DNA of 64,000 nucleotides, taken from the NCBI GenBank assembly GCA_022484695.1, contig JAKVKU010000012.1, forward strand, positions 34,890 to 98,889, written 5' to 3'. A program made the translations under genes and the position numbers. Positions within the stretch are counted from its first letter, which is position 1. Every line of letters starts with the position of its first letter. The notes below the pieces were generated by a model that was not told the DNA's origin, did not search any database, and saw only the letters and a list, made by a program, of their open reading frames with translations. Source of the DNA: Lactobacillus sp. Its GTDB lineage: Bacteria; Bacillota; Bacilli; Lactobacillales; Lactobacillaceae. Of the stretch, positions 1-9,428 are shown piece by piece.

Positions 1-900
1 GTTGCCATTATCGCCCTCGTGGTGGTGGGCTTTGCCCTGGCTATTTTCCACGTGAAGACCAGCGGCTCCACGGCCAGTTTTGCCCATCTGTGGAATCACG
101 GTGGTTTCTTTCCAAAAGGCGGTTACGGCTTTTTAATGTCCTTTCAAATGGTAGTTTTCGCCTTTGTGGGGATTGAAATGGTGGGTTTAACAGCCGGTGA
201 AACTGATAATCCTGAAGCTAATTTACCCAAAGCCATCAATAGCTTGCCCATCAGAATTGGCCTGTTTTACGTGGGGTCCATGATTGCCGTGATGAGTGTC
301 TATCCTTGGGATAAAATCACGACCACAGCCAGTCCCTTTGTCCAAGTCTTTGCCGGAATCGGGATTGCCGGGGCAGCGGGTATTTTGAACTTTGTGGTCT
401 TAACGGCGGCCATGTCCGCGACCAATAGCTGTTTGTTTAGTACCTCAAGAACCTTACACGCGCTGTCTAACGGGGGGAATGCCTCTAAGCGTTTTTCCGA
501 ATTAGGTAAAAATGGCGTCCCTAATATTTCGCTAAACTTTTCAACCTTAGTTTTGTTGATCATTGTCATCTTGAACTATTTCATGCCCGCTGGCGTCTTC
601 ACTTTAGTTTCCGGGGTTTCTACCATCAATTTTGTGGTGGTTTGGCTGATTTTACTTTGGGCCCATGTGAAGTATCGCCAACAAAATCCTAAGGGTGTAG
701 CGGCCTTTAAAATGCCCTTATATCCGGTTAGCGATTATCTAAGCCTGTTATTTTTTGCCGGGATTTTAGTGTTCTTATTTATCGATTCCGAAACTAGATT
801 AGCCATGACCATTTCAGTTATTGCCATGGCCGTAATGTTTTTAGCTTATCATTTCATTTATCGTAAGAAGCCAGCTGTTGAAGAGAATCCTGAAGAATAG
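1..900 (+). CDS. Amino acid permease (APC superfamily, D-Ser/D-Ala/Gly type), 5' truncated
   Basis: The reading frame is open from base 1, so the N-terminal part lies outside the window. The visible 299 residues hold several membrane helices. A loop with FAFVGIEMVGLTAGE followed by ETDNPEANLPKAINS matches the amino acid/H+ symporter family around E. coli CycA (D-serine/D-alanine/glycine). The C-terminus ends in a short basic and acidic cytoplasmic tail. Substrate is inferred from family resemblance only. No terminator is evident before the Nudix gene 22 bp downstream, so the two may be co-transcribed. Confidence 0.85.
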   Translation, partial: VAIIALVVVGFALAIFHVKTSGSTASFAHLWNHGGFFPKGGYGFLMSFQMVVFAFVGIEMVGLTAGETDNPEANLPKAINSLPIRIGLFYVGSMIAVMSVYPWDKITTTASPFVQVFAGIGIAGAAGILNFVVLTAAMSATNSCLFSTSRTLHALSNGGNASKRFSELGKNGVPNISLNFSTLVLLIIVILNYFMPAGVFTLVSGVSTINFVVVWLILLWAHVKYRQQNPKGVAAFKMPLYPVSDYLSLLFFAGILVFLFIDSETRLAMTISVIAMAVMFLAYHFIYRKKPAVEENPEE

Positions 901-922
901 GTTTTGGATGAGGTGACAGAGG

Positions 923-1378
923 ATGACACAAGGCGCTTTTGGGATTATTCAAAATACGGATAAAGAAGTTCTATTAGTGTTGCGGCGAGATTATCCGCTG
1001 TGGGATTTACCCGGTGGCACTTTGAAAACTGGCGAACTACCAGCAGAATGTGTGTGTCGAGAAATTCGCGAAGAAACTGGATTAGCTGTGGTGGTCAAGT
1101 ATTTGGTGGGAACTTATGTCAGACGCCGACACAAGGATAGGCAGTACATCTTTTCAGTAACAAACCAAGGCAGGCCGATGACGTTTGATAATTCGGAGAC
1201 CAAGAAAATTGCTTATTTTGCTATTGATCAATTGCCGAAAAATATGGTACCTCTGCGAAGTCATCAAATTAAGGATGCCTCTTTTGGATTACGGCATATT
1301 CATCAAACACAAAAAGAAAATTGGGGACTATTCCAATTTGAACGCCTATTACGTTGGGCTGTGAATTGTTTTAGATAA
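923..1378 (+). CDS. Nudix hydrolase
   Basis: A 151-residue protein with a complete Nudix box (GX5EX7REUXEEXGU) at about residues 31-54: GGTLKTGE, then REIREETGL. It should hydrolyse a nucleoside diphosphate linked to another moiety, using divalent metal bound by the REXXEE glutamates. Substrate cannot be read from the sequence. An AGAGG stretch precedes the ATG. It follows the permease by 22 bp and is followed by the promoter of the T-box transcript. Confidence 0.85.
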   Translation: MTQGAFGIIQNTDKEVLLVLRRDYPLWDLPGGTLKTGELPAECVCREIREETGLAVVVKYLVGTYVRRRHKDRQYIFSVTNQGRPMTFDNSETKKIAYFAIDQLPKNMVPLRSHQIKDASFGLRHIHQTQKENWGLFQFERLLRWAVNCFR

Positions 1379-1391
1379 ATTAAAAAAAGGG

Positions 1392-1419
1392 TTGCATTCC
1401 TAAAATAAATGAGTATACT
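1392..1419 (+). promoter_or_regulatory. Promoter of T-box transcript
   Basis: TTGCAT at 1392-1397 and TATACT at 1414-1419 are separated by 16 bp, immediately upstream of the T-box leader. Confidence 0.6.
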
Positions 1420-1429
1420 CATAGATATA

Positions 1430-1723
1430 AATTAGATTTAGATGAAAAACAGATAACCTAAAATTAGAAAACACTGAACTGCCAGGTTGGTACAGAAAGC
1501 TTCGGATTGTTGAGACGAAGACCAAGGGTAATGATGGTGATCCTTCTATAGGTTGTAGGCTGAATGAAGTAGGCTCTACCGGCAATACGGCCGTTACCCC
1601 GTGAGCGCATCGCGAAAGCCGTGCGTTTTGAGGTCAAGCAAGTGATTGTTTGACAAAATAAGGTGGTAACACGACAGTGATCGTCCTTAAGATTCCAGCA
1701 ATGGGTCTTAAGGGCGTTTTTTT
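1430..1723 (+). promoter_or_regulatory. T-box riboswitch before hydratase gene
   Basis: The T-box element AAGGTGGTAACACG lies at 1660-1673. It is followed by a terminator hairpin (CGTCCTTAAGA pairing with TCTTAAGGGCG, about 1682-1716) and a run of seven T. Upstream are Stem I-like elements including a TGTTGAGACGAAG segment and a GTTACCCCGTGAGC segment typical of the region before the antiterminator. The TGGT of the antiterminator bulge predicts a tRNA with A at position 73. I could not assign the specifier codon with confidence (ATG in a GAATGAAG context is one candidate). It should sense uncharged tRNA and allow read-through. Confidence 0.85.
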
Positions 1724-1756
1724 ATCTAAGTTTAAAATTAAAGTGAGGTGGTTGAC

Positions 1757-1867
1757 TTGAAAGTAGGTATTATGGCTACCAATGACGATGGTCAGATTCA
1801 GATTACGAATTCAAATACAACAATGCTAATAGTTGAACCACCACGGAGGATATCCGCAGGGTTCTAA
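1757..1867 (+). CDS. Small ORF, 36 aa, between T-box and hydratase gene
   Basis: A TTG start follows an AGGTGG at about 5 bp spacing; the frame runs 36 codons to TAA and begins LKVGIMATNDDG. It is the first possible cistron after the T-box terminator, and the hydratase ATG follows 23 bp after its stop. I do not recognise the peptide. It could be a true small protein, a translated leader, or the remnant of a deleted gene once controlled by the T-box. Confidence 0.35.
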   Translation: MKVGIMATNDDGQIQITNSNTTMLIVEPPRRISAGF

Positions 1868-1890
1868 CACAAATTAAGGAGCGGATATTT

Positions 1891-2691
1891 ATGAGTACAA
1901 CCAATGTCGATACATTAAGCGCAGTAGAAGCCAAATTAGCCAACACGTTATTTGAAGCTTGGCAGACCCAAAAAGCTTTAGATTTAAATGAATACAAAGA
2001 TGTCTTAAAAGATTATGATTCAGCCTACCGGGTGCAACGTCGGTTAACCGAATTGAAAAAAGAACCGGTGGGCGGCTATAAGGTCAGCTTAACCAGTGCC
2101 CAGACCCAAAAAATGTTTGCAGCCACTGAACCCTTGTATGGGGCCCAAGTCCAAAGTCACTTCTTAACATCACCAGCTAAAGTGCCATTAACGAAGGTCA
2201 TGGAACCTTTAGCTGAAGTAGAATTAGTCTTTAAAGCCAAAGTCGATTTATCCCCTGAAGATTCACTCACTGATTTATGGCACAAAACTACAGTTGCCCC
2301 AGGGGTGGAAGTGCCTGATGCCCGCTTCAAAGACTGGTTCCCAGCCTTACCTAAGTTATTAGTGATGGCTGACGCTGCGGTTGGCGGCTATGTGGTCTAT
2401 GGTCAAGAAGTTGATGCCACGAATTTCACCGTGGATCAATTAGCCCAAGTCACTACTGAATTATTTCATGACGGTAAGAAATTAAAAGATGGCCAGGCCA
2501 GTGAAGTATTAGGCAATCCGTTAAACTCCTTGAAATGGTTAGTTGAGAAATTACACAGCCAAAGTTTGCGTTTAACTGCGGGCCAACGAGTCTCAACTGG
2601 GACTTTCCTATTACCCGAGAAATTAACCGCGGGTAAGTGGGAAGCTAAGTTCAGCCACAACTTAGGTAATGTTAATTTAGATGTAGAATAA
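1891..2691 (+). CDS. 2-keto-4-pentenoate hydratase family protein (MhpD/FAH-like)
   Basis: A 266-residue soluble protein resembling the 2-hydroxypenta-2,4-dienoate hydratase/4-oxalocrotonate decarboxylase branch. It has YRVQRRLTELK, GGYKVSLTS (equivalent of GYKVGLTS), a PLAEVELVF metal-ligand segment, and APGVEVPDARF. Family members bind Mg2+ and act on 2-oxo acid enols. No aromatic meta-cleavage genes lie nearby, so the catabolic name should not be taken literally. The start follows AAGGAG. T-box control (1430-1723) means expression responds to an uncharged tRNA, so a role linked to an amino acid is inferred. Confidence 0.75.
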   Translation: MSTTNVDTLSAVEAKLANTLFEAWQTQKALDLNEYKDVLKDYDSAYRVQRRLTELKKEPVGGYKVSLTSAQTQKMFAATEPLYGAQVQSHFLTSPAKVPLTKVMEPLAEVELVFKAKVDLSPEDSLTDLWHKTTVAPGVEVPDARFKDWFPALPKLLVMADAAVGGYVVYGQEVDATNFTVDQLAQVTTELFHDGKKLKDGQASEVLGNPLNSLKWLVEKLHSQSLRLTAGQRVSTGTFLLPEKLTAGKWEAKFSHNLGNVNLDVE

Positions 2692-2793
2692 GCGTTAGTA
2701 AACCAATAATCATAACGACCTTTATCCAAAACCTGAATATGTAATTGCAGTCTAATAACCTCCTGTCTTTGTATTCAGCCATTACAATGACAC

Positions 2794-2834
2794 ATTAAAA
2801 CCCCACCGAAAGCAATCATCGGTGGGGTTTTAAT
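2794..2834. terminator. Bidirectional terminator between hydratase gene and trpA
   Basis: A 16-bp perfect inverted repeat (ATTAAAACCCCACCGA and its complement) with a 9-nt loop sits between the convergent genes, with T runs on both strands. Confidence 0.85.
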
Positions 2835-2849
2835 ATGAGCTAAGACAGA

Positions 2850-3644
2850 TTAGACCGCTTGTTGGGCTTGGTTATCTAAGGCTGTCCGAATTTCTTTGGC
2901 ATACTGGCCTAAGTATTTTGGCGCGTCTTGGCCGTGCTTGGCAACTAAATCCACAATGGCACTACCAATAATGGCGCCATCAGCGATTTCAGCCATTTCA
3001 TAGGCTTGTTCCGGGGTATGAATCCCGAAGCCAATCGCTGTGGGGACGTCTGTGTATTTGCGAATATCGGCAATTAATTCATTTAAGTTTTGGGAGAAAC
3101 TATCCCGAGTCCCGGTGATGCCCAAAGAAGAGACCACATAGATAAAGCCTGTAGCAGCTTTGGCGATTTTCTCAATGCGATGGCCACTAGTAGGGGTCAC
3201 TAACGGCACTAAGTCGATACCGTATTTATCGGCAAAGGGTGCTAATTCGTCCCGTTCTTCATAAGGCATATCTGGAATCACTAATCCAGACACCCCTAGG
3301 GCTTGGCATTTTTTGCAAAAAGCATCATAGCCATATTTAAAGACGATATTTAAATAGGTCAAAAAGATCAACGGCACATCGGATTGTTTGCGAATTTCAG
3401 CCACGATATCAAAAATCTTATCGGGGGTGACGCCGGCGGCAAAGGCCCGTAAGTCCGCATCTTGAATCACCGGACCATCCGCCACGGGATCAGAGAAGGG
3501 AATCCCCAGTTCCACAATATCAGCGCCGTTATTAGCTAAGGCTAAAACGTTTTGAACGGTGGTGTCAAAATCTGGATCATTGGCGACAACGAAAGGAATA
3601 AAAGCTTTATGGTTGTTAAAAACAGGTTTTAAATTACTCATCAT
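2850..3644 (-). CDS. trpA: Tryptophan synthase alpha subunit
   Basis: 264 residues. It converts indole-3-glycerol phosphate to indole and glyceraldehyde 3-phosphate in the alpha-beta complex with TrpB. The signature [17 protein letters not shown] carries the catalytic Glu and Asp. The frame stays open well upstream inside trpB; the chosen ATG (3644) lies 9 nt after AGGAG and overlaps the trpB stop in ATGATGAGTAA, so translation is coupled. It is the last gene of trpDCFBA, ending before the shared terminator at 2794-2834. Confidence 0.97.
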   Translation of the reverse strand: MMSNLKPVFNNHKAFIPFVVANDPDFDTTVQNVLALANNGADIVELGIPFSDPVADGPVIQDADLRAFAAGVTPDKIFDIVAEIRKQSDVPLIFLTYLNIVFKYGYDAFCKKCQALGVSGLVIPDMPYEERDELAPFADKYGIDLVPLVTPTSGHRIEKIAKAATGFIYVVSSLGITGTRDSFSQNLNELIADIRKYTDVPTAIGFGIHTPEQAYEMAEIADGAIIGSAIVDLVAKHGQDAPKYLGQYAKEIRTALDNQAQQAV

Positions 3645-4842
3645 CAATAGAAACTCCTTTATATTTAGCAATGCTGGCCACGTCTTTATCCCCTCGGCCG
3701 GATAGGGTACAGATAATAATTTGATCTTTAGACATTGTTGGGGCGATTTTTTCCACATAGGCGATGGCGTGGCAACTTTCCACGGCAGCGATGATGCCTT
3801 CAGTTTTAGCGATATATTCAAAGGCTTGGACGGATTCATCATCGGTGATCCCCACATATTGGGCCCGACCGGCATCGGCTAAGGCCGCATGTTCTGGACC
3901 AACGCCGGGGTAATCTAGGCCGGCAGAGATGGAGTACACTTTATCGATTTGACCATTTTTGTCTTGCAGGAACATGGATTTCATGCCATGGAAGACGCCG
4001 ATGCTGCCCCGTTCAATGGTGGCGGCGGTTTCGTCGGTATCGACACCTTTACCAGCGGCTTCCACACCGACTAATTGGACACTAGGATCATCAATGAAGT
4101 CGGCAAATGTGCCAATGGCATTGCTGCCACCACCCACACAGGCCACCACCATATCTGGTAAAGTGTGTTCTTGGGCTTGTAGTTGTACCTTAGCTTCTTT
4201 ACTGATAACACTTTGGAAGTCATGGACCATTTCTGGGAATGGATAAGGTCCTACAGCAGAACCGAGGATATAAAAGGTGTCATCCACCCGACTAGCCCAT
4301 TCTTGCATGGTGGCGTTCACGGCATCTTTTAAGACCATGGAGCCGCTGGTGACGGCGTGGACTTTAGCACCTAAGAGTTCCATACGATAAACGTTTAATT
4401 TTTGCCGTTCAGTATCTTCTTTACCCATGAAGACTTCACATTCCAGCCCCATTAAAGCAGCGATGGTAGCAGTAGCCACCCCGTGTTGGCCGGCCCCGGT
4501 TTCGGCGATTAGTCGTTTTTTACCTAAGTGCTTAGCCACCAAGGCTTGGCCGATCACGTTGTTAATTTTATGGGCGCCGGTGTGGTTTAAATCTTCCCGT
4601 TTCAAGTAAATTTTAGCGCCGCCTAAATCCTTGGTCATATTTTCCGCATAATATAACAGGGAAGGACGATTGGCGTAGTTCACCAGTAAATCTTTTAACT
4701 CCTTTTGAAAAGCCGGATCATCTTTTAATTTATGATATTCAGCCGCAATGATTTCTAGTTCATTCATTAAAGTTTCAGGGATATATTGACCGCCAAACTT
4801 ACCATAGCGACCTAATTTTTCTTTTTCTACCATATTTTTCAT
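3634..4842 (-). CDS. trpB: Tryptophan synthase beta subunit
   Basis: 402 residues, normal for the family. This PLP enzyme condenses indole with serine. The N-terminus [15 protein letters not shown] is diagnostic, HTGAHKINN carries the PLP lysine, and GGGSNAIG binds the cofactor phosphate. The start (MKNMVEKEK) overlaps the trpF stop in TAATG, about 10 nt after AGGAG; a second ATG nine bases downstream is less well spaced. The 3' end overlaps trpA by 11 bp. Confidence 0.98.
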   Translation of the reverse strand: MKNMVEKEKLGRYGKFGGQYIPETLMNELEIIAAEYHKLKDDPAFQKELKDLLVNYANRPSLLYYAENMTKDLGGAKIYLKREDLNHTGAHKINNVIGQALVAKHLGKKRLIAETGAGQHGVATATIAALMGLECEVFMGKEDTERQKLNVYRMELLGAKVHAVTSGSMVLKDAVNATMQEWASRVDDTFYILGSAVGPYPFPEMVHDFQSVISKEAKVQLQAQEHTLPDMVVACVGGGSNAIGTFADFIDDPSVQLVGVEAAGKGVDTDETAATIERGSIGVFHGMKSMFLQDKNGQIDKVYSISAGLDYPGVGPEHAALADAGRAQYVGITDDESVQAFEYIAKTEGIIAAVESCHAIAYVEKIAPTMSKDQIIICTLSGRGDKDVASIAKYKGVSIDDE

Positions 4843-5426
4843 TAAATTCGTACTCCTTTAGCATTTTCAACAAATGCGCTAATTTTTTGGGGATCTTTGT
4901 GCCCAGCTGATTCCACCCCGCTGGAAACATCAACAAAGTCTGGGTGGGTGATGGTGATGGCCTGGGCCACGTTTGTGGCAGTTAGACCACCGGCTAAAAT
5001 AACGGGTTTTTCTAATTGGGGCAGTGGCTCCCAAGCTAAGGTTTGGCCACTACCTTGACCACTATCTACCATTAAGTAATCAGCAGGGGATGTGGGATCG
5101 ATGGCTTTGTTTTGAAAGACTTGAATGACTTTCAAGCCGACAGCTTGTAAACGTTGCACTAATACCGGATCATTAGCCCCGTGTAATTGGGCGATGTCAA
5201 TGGCCCCGGCAGCATATAAGGCTTCGATGGTGTCGAAATCTTCATGGACAAAGACGCCCACCGTTTGAATATTGGGATTTAATTGAGTCTTTAGGCTTAA
5301 AGCCTGGGCTAGTTGGATTTGATGGCGGCTGGGGGCAAAGACGAAGCCGGCCAAGTCAGCGGCCGTTTCATTCACTGCTAAAACATCCAAGTCGGTCATC
5401 AGACCGCAAATTTTCACTTTAACCAT
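4842..5426 (-). CDS. trpF: Phosphoribosylanthranilate isomerase
   Basis: 194 residues. It performs the Amadori rearrangement of N-(5-phosphoribosyl)anthranilate. The N-terminal [13 protein letters not shown] holds the catalytic Cys, and [11 protein letters not shown] is the phosphate-binding loop of the beta/alpha barrel. The frame is open upstream, but the ATG at 5426 has AAAGAGG at good spacing and overlaps the trpC end by 8 bp, so it is preferred. Confidence 0.95.
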   Translation of the reverse strand: MVKVKICGLMTDLDVLAVNETAADLAGFVFAPSRHQIQLAQALSLKTQLNPNIQTVGVFVHEDFDTIEALYAAGAIDIAQLHGANDPVLVQRLQAVGLKVIQVFQNKAIDPTSPADYLMVDSGQGSGQTLAWEPLPQLEKPVILAGGLTATNVAQAITITHPDFVDVSSGVESAGHKDPQKISAFVENAKGVRI

Positions 5427-6210
5427 AAGCAACCTCTTTAAATTGTTGGACCATCTTGGCTTTGTCCTCAGCACGCATTAGAGCTTCACCAATCAGAATC
5501 CCGTCAAAGCCCGCTTGTTTAAGGGGGATCAAGTCTGCCGGTTTTTTTAAACCACTTTCGGCGATGACGGCCACATCTGCTGGAATCAAGTTTTTTAATT
5601 GTAGGCTATTGGCCACATTCACTGTGAAATTTTTTAAATTACGATTATTGATGCCGATGATCTTGGCACCGGCAGCTAGGGCCCGCTTAACTTCGGCTTC
5701 ATTATGAACTTCAACAATGGCATTGAGTTGCAAATCATGGGCCAATTGAAGATAGTCCTTAAGCTGTTGGTCGTCTAAAATGGCGACGATCAATAAAATA
5801 ATAGCAGCGCCGTTGGCCTTAGCTTGATAGATCATATAAGGATCAATCGTGAAATCCTTGCGTAATAAGGGCCGCTTGGTGATTTTACTGACCTTATCCA
5901 AGTAAGTTAACGAACCCTTGAAGTAAGCTGGTTCTGTTAAAACTGAGATGGCATCTACACCAGCTTCATCATAGGCCTTGGCAATGGCCATATAAGGGAA
6001 ATCAGTAACGATTTGGCCCTTAGAAGGGGAAGCTTGCTTTAATTCACCAATAATGTGTAGACCCGGTTGTTTGAGTTGGGCCGCAAAGTCGATTGCCGGC
6101 AAGGTTTTAAGGGCGACCTTCGCACACTGCTGCACCGCTTTTAAACTGCTCGTCTGTTTTTCAATTTTTAAGCGCCGCTTGGTTGCAGCGACTAAGTCAT
6201 CTAAAATCAT
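5419..6210 (-). CDS. trpC: Indole-3-glycerol phosphate synthase
   Basis: 263 residues, stand-alone (not fused to TrpF). It has [11 protein letters not shown] (substrate-binding Lys), [13 protein letters not shown] (catalytic Lys), GINNRNLK and [10 protein letters not shown], all typical of TrpC barrels. The start overlaps the trpD stop in ATGA, indicating coupled translation. Fourth step of the pathway from chorismate. Confidence 0.97.
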   Translation of the reverse strand: MILDDLVAATKRRLKIEKQTSSLKAVQQCAKVALKTLPAIDFAAQLKQPGLHIIGELKQASPSKGQIVTDFPYMAIAKAYDEAGVDAISVLTEPAYFKGSLTYLDKVSKITKRPLLRKDFTIDPYMIYQAKANGAAIILLIVAILDDQQLKDYLQLAHDLQLNAIVEVHNEAEVKRALAAGAKIIGINNRNLKNFTVNVANSLQLKNLIPADVAVIAESGLKKPADLIPLKQAGFDGILIGEALMRAEDKAKMVQQFKEVAYG

Positions 6211-7232
6211 GCCACAACATCCTCCGCATTTTGTGAGAAGTTAACGAGTTTCGTTAACTGGGCCTCGGCTTTACCCGTTGCAATGGTTTGCCGGGCTAAG
6301 TCAATACCTTGGGCAATTGTTAATTCTGGTTTAGCTAAGTGTAAAGCCGCACCGGCATTTAACAAAACAGCGTCTAGCCGGGGGCTTTGCACGTTCTTAA
6401 GAATTTCTCGGGTGATGGCCGCATTTTCAGCCGGGGTACCACCCACTAAGTCTTCATGTTTAGCCCGTTTAAAGCCTAGTTCTTCAGGGGTTAGGGAATA
6501 ATGGGTGATTTTGCCTTGGTTTAGTTCCACCACCTGGTTGGCAGCGGTGGTGGTTAATTCATCTAAGCCATCTTCACTGTGGACGATCATCGCTCTGACC
6601 ACGCCTAATTTATGGAGCACTTCAGCCATGGGTTCTAATAGGTTAGCATCATAGACGCCAAATAACTGCATTTGGGGATGGGCTGGATTAGCTAGCGGCC
6701 CTAAGATATTAAAAATAGTTCTAAAGCCCAAAGCCTTACGGACCGGGGCCACGAAACGCATGGATTTATGATATTCTTGGGCGAATAAGAAGCAGAAATT
6801 ATTGTCGGCTAAACTTTGATAGCCAACTTCTGGGCTTTGGTTGATGTTAATACCCAGGGCTTCCAAGACATCAGCGGCACCACTCTTAGAGCTGGCCGCC
6901 CGGTTGCCATGTTTGGCAACTTTGACCCCAGCGGCTGAAACGACGATGGCGCTGGTGGATGAAATATTAAAGGAATTAGAATGATCCCCGCCAGTACCGA
7001 CGATTTCTAAGACGCCATCAACTTTGGGAAAGGCTAGGGCTTGGTGGCGCATGGCGCTAGCTGCGCCGGCAATTTCATCTGGGGTGGGATTTTTAATAGT
7101 TAAACCGGTGAGTAGGCTGGCGATTTGAATGTCAGAAACTTGGCCGGTCATAATTTCATTTAAAACGGCTTGGCTTTCAGCGAAAGTTAAATTTTGTTGG
7201 TTGATCATTTTTTCAATTGCTTCTTTAATCAT
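6207..7232 (-). CDS. trpD: Anthranilate phosphoribosyltransferase
   Basis: 341 residues. It transfers ribose-5-phosphate from PRPP to anthranilate. [17 protein letters not shown] is the PRPP-binding loop, and [21 protein letters not shown] is the anthranilate-site region. AGGAGG lies 8 nt before the ATG. It is the first structural gene of the operon. trpE and trpG, which make anthranilate, are not upstream and not seen elsewhere in this window. Confidence 0.97.
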   Translation of the reverse strand: MIKEAIEKMINQQNLTFAESQAVLNEIMTGQVSDIQIASLLTGLTIKNPTPDEIAGAASAMRHQALAFPKVDGVLEIVGTGGDHSNSFNISSTSAIVVSAAGVKVAKHGNRAASSKSGAADVLEALGININQSPEVGYQSLADNNFCFLFAQEYHKSMRFVAPVRKALGFRTIFNILGPLANPAHPQMQLFGVYDANLLEPMAEVLHKLGVVRAMIVHSEDGLDELTTTAANQVVELNQGKITHYSLTPEELGFKRAKHEDLVGGTPAENAAITREILKNVQSPRLDAVLLNAGAALHLAKPELTIAQGIDLARQTIATGKAEAQLTKLVNFSQNAEDVVA

Positions 7233-7271
7233 GGCGATTACCTCCTGGTAATGGAAAATGCTAAGTGATAT

Positions 7272-7328
7272 TTACCGTATGTTTTGACTGGGGTTATTCA
7301 ATCGCCATCGTTTGTTAATTGTCGTCAT
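7272..7328 (-). CDS. Short leader ORF (18 aa) upstream of trpD
   Basis: Between the Trp T-box terminator and trpD, an ATG preceded by GGAGGTG at about 6 nt opens an 18-codon frame (MTTINKRWRLNNPSQNIR). It has one Trp codon, and its stop lies about 40 nt before the trpD start. The ribosome binding site is as strong as those of the structural genes. It could be a leader peptide adding translational control to the T-box, or the relic of a deleted trpE start. Not a known protein to me. Confidence 0.45.
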   Translation of the reverse strand: MTTINKRWRLNNPSQNIR

Positions 7329-7352
7329 TTGGGACACCTCCAAAATTTATAT

Positions 7353-7664
7353 AAAAAAATCCGCCCATAACAAGTTGAATTGTTAAGGACGGATAGAATT
7401 TCCGCGGTGCCACCTTAATTTGATTAGTCTATGCCAAATAAGTGCTCAAAAGCTGGACTAATCACCCTCGACAAGGGGCTAACACCCCTCCGGTAACTGA
7501 CGTATACCTAACGTTTCTCCATACTTGCCTAAGCTTTCAGAAGAACCCTCAGTGGTCCATTTAACTATCTGCGTTCGGCTGCATTCTCAGCGACTAGCAA
7601 CTCTCTTCACGGGCACGATAATCTTGATCTCCACTTCAACGGTTTATGGACGAATTAATTTATG
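7353..7664 (-). promoter_or_regulatory. Tryptophan T-box riboswitch
   Basis: On the minus strand, a canonical T-box AAGGTGGCACCGCGG (about 7402-7416) is followed by a terminator hairpin ending in a seven-T run (about 7353-7397). Stem I elements include GAAGAGAG and GCTGAGAATGCAGCC. A TGG codon at 7557-7559 lies in the specifier-loop context AAATGGACC. The antiterminator bulge TGGC demands a G73 discriminator, matching tRNA-Trp. Uncharged tRNA-Trp should turn on trpDCFBA. Confidence 0.95.
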
Positions 7665-7670
7665 AAACTT

Positions 7671-7699
7671 ATATTAGAGTATTCAAAGAAACTTGTCAA
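7671..7699 (-). promoter_or_regulatory. trp operon promoter
   Basis: On the minus strand, a perfect -35 TTGACA (7694-7699) and a -10 TAATAT (7671-7676) are separated by 17 bp, just upstream of the T-box leader and just after azlD. Confidence 0.85.
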
Positions 7700-7726
7700 C
7701 ACCTTTTAATTAAAAAGTTTAAAAAA

Positions 7727-8053
7727 CTAAGCCCATCCTAAGAAACGAATGGCCGCCATGGCAATGACCCCAACGACCACGACCGCTAAAAGACTTTTGG
7801 AAATAACTGCGGTAATGATAGCGGGAATCGATGCTAAAAAATTAGGCACATTTAGGCCAGGAAAATGACCAGTTCTGGTGACCAGCAAGCTTTCCACGAA
7901 AATCGCACTTAAAATTGCCACGGGGACAAAGCTTAAAAAGTGGGTCAGCCAATCTGGCAGTTTGAAGTTCTTGACCAAAGCAAAGGGGATGACCCGGATC
8001 AGCCAAGTGACCAGGCCACATAAAATAATGGTGATATAAACTTTTGTGGTCAT
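7727..8053 (-). CDS. azlD: Branched-chain amino acid export protein AzlD
   Basis: 108 residues with about four hydrophobic helices, containing VTWLIRVIPFAL and a C-terminal glycine-rich helix typical of AzlD. It pairs with AzlC as the small subunit of a branched-chain amino acid exporter. Its ATG overlaps the azlC stop in ATGA. The trp promoter begins about 30 bp past its stop, and no clear terminator separates them, so some read-through into the T-box leader is possible. Confidence 0.9.
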   Translation of the reverse strand: MTTKVYITIILCGLVTWLIRVIPFALVKNFKLPDWLTHFLSFVPVAILSAIFVESLLVTRTGHFPGLNVPNFLASIPAIITAVISKSLLAVVVVGVIAMAAIRFLGWA

Positions 8054-8751
8054 TTACGATTCACCGCCATTCCAAAAAGACAACCTAAAATGGTGGCCAA
8101 AAGAATCGCTGAATTACCAGCCATAAACCGCATCAAGATAATCATGAGAATGGCCACACATAAAAACACCTGGAGATGCTTGAGCAATGGCCTTGAGCGA
8201 TCGGTAATGATTTGCAGGTACAACAAGCCAATAAACATGGCCACAACGGCAAAATCTAAGCCCAGGGATTCTGGGTTAGGAATTAACCCACCAATCAAAC
8301 TCCCGGCCACCGTGGCCAAAGCCCAAACTAAATAAGCAACGATGTTAGCAGAATTTAACCAGGGACCATTTAAGTGGTGGTTGGTGAAATTTAATTTGTT
8401 CATGGACAACGCAAAAGTTTCATCTGTTAATAAAGAGCCCACCCCAATATTTTCACCAAATGATTTGTCTTTGAAATAAGGCGCCACGGTCATGCTCATC
8501 AAGCTCATCCGAGCATTGATCAAAATGGTTGAGACCACAATTGCCCCAATGGGACTGCCGGCAGCCAGCATCCCGGTAATAATGAATTGGGCCGAGCCAG
8601 CATAAACGATTAACGACATTAATAAGACCATCAAGACTGAAAGGTGATAGGTCTTGGCTACGATCCCAAAGGCGATACCGACGCCGATATAACCAAATAC
8701 TGTTGGTAAAACATCTTTAAAACCACTGCGATAGGTGAGTTGGTCATCCAT
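8050..8751 (-). CDS. azlC: Branched-chain amino acid exporter, AzlC family
   Basis: 233 residues with six or more helices. FKDVLPTVFGYIGVGIAFG, LMSLIVYAGSAQFI and NARMSLMSMTVAPYF are AzlC/YgaZ signatures. It is the main membrane subunit of the AzlCD exporter. The ATG lies behind a G-rich AGGGGGG site. An imperfect inverted repeat (TGCCAATTG...GCAATCTGGCA) lies about 20-50 bp upstream and may be a regulator site. Confidence 0.92.
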   Translation of the reverse strand: MDDQLTYRSGFKDVLPTVFGYIGVGIAFGIVAKTYHLSVLMVLLMSLIVYAGSAQFIITGMLAAGSPIGAIVVSTILINARMSLMSMTVAPYFKDKSFGENIGVGSLLTDETFALSMNKLNFTNHHLNGPWLNSANIVAYLVWALATVAGSLIGGLIPNPESLGLDFAVVAMFIGLLYLQIITDRSRPLLKHLQVFLCVAILMIILMRFMAGNSAILLATILGCLFGMAVNRK

Positions 8752-8884
8752 CTATATTGCCCCCCTAAAAATATGCCAATTGTGAGTTGCAATCTGGCAT
8801 AGTTATGATAAATTAATGAGTGAAACATAATAATTTCTATCATAACAGTAAATGTTAGGGTTTTGTAGCAGAATTTGCACTGAA

Positions 8885-8913
8885 TTGACAAAAAATTACA
8901 TTCATCCTAAGCT
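8885..8913 (+). promoter_or_regulatory. Putative luxS promoter
   Basis: TTGACA (8885-8890) is followed after 17 bp by TAAGCT (8908-8913), a weak -10, about 40 bp before the luxS ATG. Confidence 0.4.
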
Positions 8914-8950
8914 GTACGGATAGTGATTAATTTTGAAGGGAAGTTTTTTA

Positions 8951-9424
8951 ATGGCTAAAGTTGAAAGTTTCACCTTGGATCATACCAAGGTTAAAGCACC
9001 TTATGTACGTTTAATTACTGAAGAAACCGGGCCAAAGGGTGATTTGATTTCGAATTATGACCTACGTTTGGTTCAACCAAATGAAAATGCCATTCCAACC
9101 GCCGGGTTACATACCATTGAACATCTATTAGCCAGTTTATTGCGGGATCGGATGGATGGGGTCATTGACTGCTCCCCATTTGGCTGCCGCACCGGCTTTC
9201 ATTTGATTATGTGGGGTCAACATAGTACCACTGAAGTGGCTAAAGCGCTAAAGAGTTCTTTAGAAGCCATTGCCGATGTGATTAAGTGGGAAGATGTCCC
9301 CGGGACCACCATTTATTCCTGTGGTAATTATCGGGACCATTCATTGTTTAGTGCCAAAGAGTGGTCCAAGAAAATTGTCGCCGAAGGTATCAGTTCAGAT
9401 CCCTTTGAACGCCATCCAGTATAA
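8951..9424 (+). CDS. luxS: S-ribosylhomocysteine lyase (AI-2 synthesis)
   Basis: 157 residues. It cleaves S-ribosylhomocysteine to homocysteine and DPD, the AI-2 precursor, in the activated methyl cycle. HTIEH supplies metal ligands His54 and His58, GCRTGF carries the catalytic Cys79, and Cys124 in YSCGN is the third metal ligand. An upstream TTG in frame (8933) is ignored because GAAGGGAAG is correctly spaced for the ATG at 8951. Monocistronic, with its own promoter and terminator. Confidence 0.97.
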   Translation: MAKVESFTLDHTKVKAPYVRLITEETGPKGDLISNYDLRLVQPNENAIPTAGLHTIEHLLASLLRDRMDGVIDCSPFGCRTGFHLIMWGQHSTTEVAKALKSSLEAIADVIKWEDVPGTTIYSCGNYRDHSLFSAKEWSKKIVAEGISSDPFERHPV

Positions 9425-9428
9425 AATA

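Noticed and set aside
2850..3875. A 341-aa frame for trpA starting inside trpB
   Set aside because: The extra N-terminus has no similarity to TrpA; the start at 3644 has a ribosome binding site and normal length.
7757..8700. Plus-strand frames over azlCD and trp genes
   Set aside because: Shadow frames opposite clear conserved genes.
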